This document shows positions 40,540-45,791 of a stretch of DNA of 45,791 bases, in pieces. Source of the stretch: Bradyrhizobium sp. STM 3843 (lineage in GTDB: Bacteria > Pseudomonadota > Alphaproteobacteria > Rhizobiales > Xanthobacteraceae); the NCBI RefSeq assembly GCF_000239815.1, contig NZ_CAFK01000319.1, positions 1 through 45,791 of the forward strand. Direction: 5' to 3'. Within the stretch, counting starts at the first letter, position 1, and each line of letters starts with the position of its first letter. The position numbers and the translations under genes are program-made. The notes under the pieces were generated by a model that was not told the origin of the DNA, searched no databases, and saw nothing but the letters and a program-made list of their open reading frames with translations.

Positions 40540-41511
40540 ATGAAGAATTTTGCCGATCTGACCGAGCGCGAGATCCTGGCGATCGCGATCTCGGCGGAAG
40601 AGGAAGACGGTCGGATCTATATGACCTTCGCCGAAGATCTGGCGGAGCGCTACCCGGACTCGGCAAAGATTTTCGAGGAGATGGCCGAGGAGGAGAAGGG
40701 CCATCGGCACATGCTGCTCGAGATGTATGAGCAGCGCTTCGGCCCCAACCTGCCCCCGATCCGCCGCGAGAACGTCAAAGGCTTTCTGCGCCGCCGCCCG
40801 ATCTGGCTGACCAAGAACCTGCCGCTCGAGACCATCCGCAAGGAGGTCGGCACCATGGAGTTCGAGGCCGAGCGCTTCTACGCCAAGGCCGCCGAACAGG
40901 CCAAGGATGTCGGCGTGCGCCGCCTGCTCGGCGATCTCGCCGAGGCCGAAAAGGGCCATGAGAAGGTCGCGGCGCAACTGACCGACAAGATCCTGACCGA
41001 GGGCGTGCGGGAGAAGGAAGACGAGACGCGGCGCCGCATCTTCGTGCTGCAATACGTCCAGCCCGGTCTCGCCGGGTTGATGGACGGCTCGGTCTCCACC
41101 CTCGCGCCGCTGTTCGCAGCCGCTTTCGCGACCCATCAGAACTGGCAGACATTCCTGGTCGGGCTTGCCGCCTCGATCGGCGCCGGCATCAGCATGGGCT
41201 TTGCCGAGGCGCTGTCCGATGACGGCTCGCTGACCGGCCGCGGCTCGCCCTGGCTGCGCGGCGCAGTCTGCGGCGCCATGACGGCACTGGGCGGCCTCGG
41301 GCATTCGCTGCCCTATCTGGTCCCGGACTCGCTGCCGAACGCGTTCTGGATCGCAACCGCGATCGCGAGCCTCGTCGTGTTCTTCGAATTGTGGGCGATC
41401 GCCTATATCCGCGCCCGCTACATGGATACGCCGTTCCTGCAGGCGGTGTTCCAGATCGTGCTGGGCGGCATCATCGTGCTCGGCGTGGGCATTCTCATCG
41501 GCGCAGCTTAA
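40540..41511 (+). CDS. mbfA: Membrane-bound ferritin MbfA
   Basis: A 323-residue protein joining a ferritin-like domain to a VIT1-like membrane domain, the MbfA build. Residues 1-150 are four-helix ferritin-like: IAISAEEEDGRIYMTFAEDL, FEEMAEEEKGHRHMLLEMYE and DLAEAEKGHEKVAAQL supply Glu/His iron ligands. Residues about 165-323 hold membrane helices (GLAGLMDGSVSTLAPLFAAA, FLVGLAASIGAGISMGFAEA) as in vacuolar iron transporters. MbfA exports iron and protects against iron and peroxide stress. An Irr-box and a good promoter lie directly upstream. Followed after 11 bp by an outer-membrane protein gene and then cytochrome b561. Confidence 0.95.
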   Translation: MKNFADLTEREILAIAISAEEEDGRIYMTFAEDLAERYPDSAKIFEEMAEEEKGHRHMLLEMYEQRFGPNLPPIRRENVKGFLRRRPIWLTKNLPLETIRKEVGTMEFEAERFYAKAAEQAKDVGVRRLLGDLAEAEKGHEKVAAQLTDKILTEGVREKEDETRRRIFVLQYVQPGLAGLMDGSVSTLAPLFAAAFATHQNWQTFLVGLAASIGAGISMGFAEALSDDGSLTGRGSPWLRGAVCGAMTALGGLGHSLPYLVPDSLPNAFWIATAIASLVVFFELWAIAYIRARYMDTPFLQAVFQIVLGGIIVLGVGILIGAA

Positions 41512-41522
41512 GTGGGGCTATC

Positions 41523-42395
41523 ATGATAGGCTTTTTCGGTTCGACACATGGTCGCGCCTCGATCCCGGTCGGCCTGGCGGCACTGTCGCTGGCGCTCGCC
41601 GCCCCCGCCCGCGCCACCGACGAGATCCAGGTCTACAACGCCGGCATCGCAGCGCCCGGACAGTTCACGATCCAGCAGCACCTGAACTACATCCCGCTCG
41701 GCGTCAAAGACGCGCCGTTTCCTGGCGGCCTGGTCTCCAATCACAGCCTGAACGGCACGCCGGAATTCGCCTACGGCATCACTGATTGGTTCGAGCTCGG
41801 CCTTTACCTGCCGTTCTCGGTGCAGGACAACAAGTTCTACTCGGACTACTTCAAGATCCGCACCCTGTTCGTGACACCACACGCCGACCAGAAGACCTTC
41901 TTCTACGGCATGAATTTCGAGCTCTCCAACGATGCGCCCGCCTTCGCGCAAACGCGCTGGGCGTTGGAAATCCGTCCTATCATCGGCTGGCGCAACGCCG
42001 ATTATGAGTTCATCGTCAACCCGATCGTCGACGTCGGCTTTGGCAAGTACGGCGAGGCGGATTTTGCCCCGGCGGTGCGGCTGGTGCGCAAGTTCGGCCA
42101 GGACCTGTTTGCCGGCTTCGAATATTATGCCGATTTCGGCAAGATCGGCTCCTTCTCACCGCTGCAGGAACAGCAGCATACGCTGTTCGCGGTCACCGAT
42201 TTCAAGGTCGGAGTCTTTGACGTCAATTTCGGTGTCGGCTATGGCCTGACGCCGTCCTCCGATCGCTGGGTGGTCAAGAGCATCATCGGCTACGCTTTCC
42301 CTGTGCCCGGCGGCAATCCATCCTCCAGCGAACGCACACCGACCGGGGGCATCAATCCGATGGCGCATGCGTCGATGCGGACATTCCAGCCGTAA
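41523..42395 (+). CDS. Outer-membrane beta-barrel protein
   Basis: A 290-residue exported protein with signal peptide (IPVGLAALSLALAAPARAT, cut near residue 32). The mature part alternates polar and hydrophobic residues in strand-length segments (FAYGITDWFELGLYLPFSVQ, FAGFEYYADFGKIGSF, FDVNFGVGYGLTPSSDRWVV), typical of a monomeric porin-like barrel, but I do not recognise a named family. GTGGGG precedes the ATG. It starts 11 bp after mbfA and is probably co-transcribed and iron-regulated with it. An outer-membrane route or sensor for iron efflux is inference. Confidence 0.8.
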   Translation: MIGFFGSTHGRASIPVGLAALSLALAAPARATDEIQVYNAGIAAPGQFTIQQHLNYIPLGVKDAPFPGGLVSNHSLNGTPEFAYGITDWFELGLYLPFSVQDNKFYSDYFKIRTLFVTPHADQKTFFYGMNFELSNDAPAFAQTRWALEIRPIIGWRNADYEFIVNPIVDVGFGKYGEADFAPAVRLVRKFGQDLFAGFEYYADFGKIGSFSPLQEQQHTLFAVTDFKVGVFDVNFGVGYGLTPSSDRWVVKSIIGYAFPVPGGNPSSSERTPTGGINPMAHASMRTFQP

Positions 42396-42422
42396 CGGCG
42401 TCCATCAGCAAGGATCTCCGCC

Positions 42423-42965
42423 ATGACGCGTCAATTGCATTACGGCACACCCGCCAAGGTCTTTCACTGGCTCGTCGTTGTGCTGCTCGCTGTCCAGTAT
42501 CCGATCGGCTGGCTGATGCCGGACATTCATCGCGGCATGCAGCCGGGCGTGCCGATGACGCTGCACGTCTCGTTCGGCCTCACGCTCCTGGTCGTGATCG
42601 TGCTGCGCTTCATCTGGCGGCTCACCCACCCGGTGGCGCCGGAAAGCACGCTGCCGGCCTGGCAGCGGCTGAGCTCCGAAGCCGTGCACTGGATGCTCTA
42701 TGTCGCGGTGCTCGCAACCACGCTGACCGGCTGGCTGTTCGCCTCGTTCCGCGGCTGGACGCTGACATTCTTCTACCTGTTTCCGTTCCCGATGCTGGCC
42801 TCCGACAATGCGGCGGCTGGCCGCGTCATCGACGGGCTGCACCAGGCCGCCGAATGGCTGCTGCTCGCGCTGATCGTGATCCATGTCGGTGCGGCGCTGG
42901 TCCACATCTACGTCTATCGCGACCGCATCATGCAGCGCATGCTGCCGGGCGAGCCGAGCGTTTAG
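42423..42965 (+). CDS. Cytochrome b561
   Basis: A 180-residue four-helix cytochrome b561. Haem-ligand histidines are visible in the helices: H15 in KVFHWLVVVLLAVQYPIGWL, H48 in MTLHVSFGLTLLVVIVLRFI, and two near the end in GLHQAAEWLLLALIVIHVGA. It moves electrons across or into the membrane, with ubiquinol as the usual donor. AAGGA lies 8 bases before the ATG. It follows the outer-membrane gene by 27 bp. In the mbfA context it could supply or dispose of electrons during iron handling; this is inference. Confidence 0.9.
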   Translation: MTRQLHYGTPAKVFHWLVVVLLAVQYPIGWLMPDIHRGMQPGVPMTLHVSFGLTLLVVIVLRFIWRLTHPVAPESTLPAWQRLSSEAVHWMLYVAVLATTLTGWLFASFRGWTLTFFYLFPFPMLASDNAAAGRVIDGLHQAAEWLLLALIVIHVGAALVHIYVYRDRIMQRMLPGEPSV

Positions 42966-43038
42966 CAATTAAAGTCAAACGATCGCCATTCGCTTCGGCT
43001 AGAAGCGCCCCAGCAGATCAAAATGGGGGGAGCGCGCC

Positions 43039-44508
43039 TTGACCAAATCGCGATGGAGTTTTGCCACCGCCGTCGACACCGCGAAAGCGCTGGCGGCCAG
43101 AGAGGTCTCGGCGGTCGAGCTGGCGCAGCATGCCATCGACCGCATCAAGCGACATGACGGCAAGATCAACGCGATCTGTGTCCGCGATTTCGACCGGGCG
43201 CTGGAGGCGGCCCGCGCCGCTGATGCGGCGCTGGCCCGCGGCGAGACCAGGCCGCTGCTCGGGGTTCCCCTGACGGTGAAGGAATCCTTCAACGTCGCTG
43301 GCACGCCGACCACCTGGGGTTTTCCGCAGCACAAGGATTTCAAGCCGGCGGAGGACGCGCTGGCGATCACGCGGGTGAAGGACGCCGGTGGCGTGATCCT
43401 CGGCAAGACCAACGTGCCGATCGCGCTCGGCGACTGGCAGAGCTACAACGAGATCTACGGCACCACCAACAATCCGTTCGACCTCGGCCGGACGCCGGGC
43501 GGCTCGTCCGGCGGTTCTTCTGCGGCGCTGGCCGCAGGATATGGTCCGCTGTCGCTCGGCACGGACATCGGCGGCTCGCTGCGGGTGCCGGCCTTTCATT
43601 GCGGCATCACCGCGCATAAGCCGAGCTATGGACTCGTTGCGACGCGCGGGCATCTGCCACCGGCGCTTCCGGCCATCCCGATGCAGCGCGATCTCAGCGT
43701 GATCGGCCCGATGGCGCGCTCGGTCGCCGACCTCTCGCTCTTGCTCGACGTCCTCGCCGGTCCCGACCCGCTCGATGCAGGCAAGGCGTATCGGCTGGAG
43801 CTGCCGCCGCCGCGCCACACCCGGCTGCAGGATTTTCGCGTGTTGCTGATCGCAACCGACCCGGTGATGCCGACCGGCAAGGCCGTGCGCGGGGCGATCG
43901 AGCGACTTGCGACCAACCTCGCCGAGGCCGGCGTCGCGGTGGTGCGCGAGAGCCCGCTGCTGCCGGACTTCGCCGCGTCCAGCCGAGTCTACATGCGGAT
44001 GCTGCTGTCCGCGCTGAGCCTCGGCATGCCCGCCGACGCCTATGCCGGCGCGAAGGACGCCGCAGTAAAGCTTGCTACTGACGACATGAGCCTCGCTGCC
44101 GAACGCCTGCGCGGCATTGCCCTCGGCCATCGCGATTGGCTGGCGGCCGATGGCGCCCGCGCGCGGCTCAAGATGCAATGGCACCGCCTGTTCGAAAGCT
44201 TCGATGCCGTGATCTGCCCGATCATGCCGACACCGGCCTTCCCGCACGACCACTCGCCGGACCAGGAGCAGCGCCGCATCACAATCGACGGCGTCGATCA
44301 CGTCTATACCGATCAGCTCACCTGGCCGGGGATCGCCACCCTGCCCGGCCTGCCCGCGACCGCGATCCCGCTCGGCCTGGCGGACGGCCTGCCGGTCGGC
44401 GTGCAGATCGTGGGACCCTTTCTCGAGGACCGCACCCCGCTCAAGCTCGCCGAGCTGATCGAGCGCGAATTCGGCGGCTTCGTCCCCCCGCCGATGTTCG
44501 ATGATTGA
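43039..44508 (+). CDS. Amidase signature family hydrolase
   Basis: A 489-residue amidase with the catalytic triad in place: K81 (GVPLTVKESFNVAG), cis-Ser at 156-157 (RTPGGSSGGSSAALAAGYGP) and nucleophile S180 (LGTDIGGSLRVPAFHCGITA). It hydrolyses an amide; substrate unknown. The start is TTG at 43039, with GGGGGAG 6 bases upstream, a clear case of a non-ATG start. It follows cytochrome b561 by 73 bp and may be partly co-transcribed, though no link of function is apparent. Confidence 0.92.
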   Translation: MTKSRWSFATAVDTAKALAAREVSAVELAQHAIDRIKRHDGKINAICVRDFDRALEAARAADAALARGETRPLLGVPLTVKESFNVAGTPTTWGFPQHKDFKPAEDALAITRVKDAGGVILGKTNVPIALGDWQSYNEIYGTTNNPFDLGRTPGGSSGGSSAALAAGYGPLSLGTDIGGSLRVPAFHCGITAHKPSYGLVATRGHLPPALPAIPMQRDLSVIGPMARSVADLSLLLDVLAGPDPLDAGKAYRLELPPPRHTRLQDFRVLLIATDPVMPTGKAVRGAIERLATNLAEAGVAVVRESPLLPDFAASSRVYMRMLLSALSLGMPADAYAGAKDAAVKLATDDMSLAAERLRGIALGHRDWLAADGARARLKMQWHRLFESFDAVICPIMPTPAFPHDHSPDQEQRRITIDGVDHVYTDQLTWPGIATLPGLPATAIPLGLADGLPVGVQIVGPFLEDRTPLKLAELIEREFGGFVPPPMFDD

Positions 44509-44523
44509 GCGGCTTGCTCATCT

Positions 44524-44639
44524 GTCGTCCCTGCGAAAGCAGGGACCCATACCGCGGGTTGCCTCGATTCTGTTGAACTGCTCGTTGCGCACACAACGAT
44601 AGTCATTGGTTCTGGGTCCCGGCTCAAGGCCGGGACGAC
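44524..44639. repeat. Palindromic repeat element, family 1, copy D
   Basis: gtcgtccctgcgaaagcagg and gacccata on the left; ctgggtcccggctcaaggcc to gggacgac on the right. It lies between the converging amidase and alcohol dehydrogenase genes, where its hairpins could end both transcripts. Confidence 0.85.
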
Positions 44640-44691
44640 AGACTAACAGTCCGCCTCTGTTCGCCGTCCTGTGCCCCCGAACGATAGCGGG

Positions 44692-45780
44692 CTACGCATC
44701 AAACACCACCACGCTGCGCAGCGTCTTGCCGGCCTTCATGTTGGCGAAGCCTTCGTTGATCTCCGACAGCTTCAGCTTGGCCGAGATCCAGTCCTCCAGA
44801 TGCAGCTTGCCGCGGAGGTAGAACTCGACCAGACGGGGCATGTCGACCCGGAAATGGTTCGAACCCATCGACGAGCCCTGAATACGGCGCTCGCGCAGGA
44901 AGTCGAAACCGTGCAGCTCGATCTTCTGTCCGAACGGAATCATGCCGACGATGGTCGCGGTGCCGCCGGGCGCCAGCATCGCGAAGGCCTGCTCGGCGGT
45001 CTCCTTGCGTCCCAGCACCTCGAAGGCGTGATGCACGCCACCCTTTGTCAGCTCGCGCACCTGCTGCACGACATCGCCATCCGCGGGATTGATGATGTCC
45101 GTGGCACCGAGTTTCGTCGCAAGCTGCAGCTTGGCCGGATTGGTGTCGATGGCGATGATGCGGCCGGCGCCTGCGATCTCCGCGCCGTTGATCGCAGCCA
45201 TGCCGACGCCGCCACAACCGATCACCGCGACGGTCTCGCCGGCCTGCACCCTCGCCGTGTTGACCACCGCGCCGTAGCCGGTGATGACGCCGCAGCCGAT
45301 CAGCGCCGCGAGATCGAGCGGCATGTCGTTGCGGATCTTCACGATCGCATTCTCGTGCACCAGCATCTGCTCGGCGAAGGATGAGAGATTGAGGAACTGG
45401 TGCAGCTTCTCCGACCGTGCCCATGACAGACGATTGGAGGCACCCGGCGGCATCTTCACGGTCGTATCGGTGCAAAGCACCGGCCGGCCGGTGGTGCAGT
45501 TGTCGCAGGTGCCGCAGAACACCGAGAGGCAGGTCACGACGTGATCGCCCGGCTTCACATAGGTGACGTCGGAGCCGACTTGCTCGACGATCCCAGCGGA
45601 TTCATGGCCGAGCACCGCGGGCAGCGGATGCGGGTAGAGCCCTTCCATGAAATGCAGGTCGGAATGGCAGAGGCCGGCCACCGCGGTGCGGATCAGCACC
45701 TCGCGCGGCCCCGGCTTGGGCACACTGACACCCTCGATCACCAGCGGCTGGTTGACCTCCATCAGCACGGCAGCCTTCAT
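44692..45780 (-). CDS. Zinc-dependent alcohol dehydrogenase
   Basis: A 362-residue class III-like zinc alcohol dehydrogenase. Catalytic zinc ligands C38 (AVAGLCHSD) and H59-E60 (LPAVLGHESAGIVEQVGSDV), with a further Cys in AALIGCGVITGYGAVV; structural zinc C89, C92, C95 and C103 (VFCGTCDNCTTGRPVLC). NAD-binding loop AVIGCGGVGMAAINGAE followed by D in IIAIDTN. Length is typical. GGGAGGATACG precedes the ATG, so the gene is complete, with its promoter outside the window. Substrate unknown. Confidence 0.93.
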   Translation of the reverse strand: MKAAVLMEVNQPLVIEGVSVPKPGPREVLIRTAVAGLCHSDLHFMEGLYPHPLPAVLGHESAGIVEQVGSDVTYVKPGDHVVTCLSVFCGTCDNCTTGRPVLCTDTTVKMPPGASNRLSWARSEKLHQFLNLSSFAEQMLVHENAIVKIRNDMPLDLAALIGCGVITGYGAVVNTARVQAGETVAVIGCGGVGMAAINGAEIAGAGRIIAIDTNPAKLQLATKLGATDIINPADGDVVQQVRELTKGGVHHAFEVLGRKETAEQAFAMLAPGGTATIVGMIPFGQKIELHGFDFLRERRIQGSSMGSNHFRVDMPRLVEFYLRGKLHLEDWISAKLKLSEINEGFANMKAGKTLRSVVVFDA

Positions 45781-45791
45781 CGTATCCTCCC

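Noticed and set aside
43018..44301. 427-codon open frame on the minus strand
   Set aside because: Antisense to the amidase with intact catalytic residues.

Overview
The window looks like chromosome from a slow-growing alphaproteobacterium of the Bradyrhizobium / Rhodopseudomonas type. The pointers are high GC, DUF1127 proteins, a TRAP transporter, a MlotiK1-type channel, membrane ferritin MbfA with an Irr-type operator, an EcfG-type stress promoter, many acyl-CoA genes and several families of intergenic palindromic elements. This assignment is inference from gene content; no rRNA, tRNA or CRISPR was seen.

Layout. 1-6.5 kb: accessory DNA with small genes, two copies of a DUF1127-containing segment and a DUF3237 relic that together look like an old segmental duplication; one copy has produced a DUF1127-secreted-domain fusion and a shortened winged-helix regulator. 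6.5-10 kb: TRAP transporter operon (DctP, DctQ, DctM) ending in a DUF3237 gene. 10.4-14.5 kb: thioesterase, LysR/PPOX divergent pair, a 38-codon ORF coupled to a GST, and a WYL regulator coupled to a Cys-cluster protein, with matched palindromes. 14.5-19.5 kb: TPR-sulfotransferase, large secreted phosphoesterase, a small unknown and a DUF3307 membrane protein. 19.9-23.7 kb: a stand-alone DUF6537 protein, a membrane-anchored cNMP-binding protein, and divergently a cNMP-gated K+ channel coupled to an enoyl-CoA hydratase-like gene.

24.1-26 kb holds a LuxR/LuxI quorum-sensing pair whose synthase resembles the RpaI/BraI/BjaI group that uses CoA thioesters. 26.1-37.6 kb is an acyl-CoA / aryl-CoA catabolic block: nitroreductase, three acyl-CoA dehydrogenases (two are tandem paralogues), a feruloyl-CoA-synthetase-like ligase, an SDR, a TetR regulator and, divergently, thiolase and a second CoA ligase. 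Almost every gap in this block carries a palindromic repeat element. The signal synthase sitting next to genes that make and consume CoA thioesters is the most interesting juxtaposition in the window.

37.9-45.8 kb: epoxide-hydrolase-like protein, a secreted poly-histidine protein under an EcfG-like promoter, a DUF6065-like protein, an Irr-type iron-regulated group (mbfA, outer-membrane beta-barrel, cytochrome b561), an amidase and a zinc alcohol dehydrogenase.
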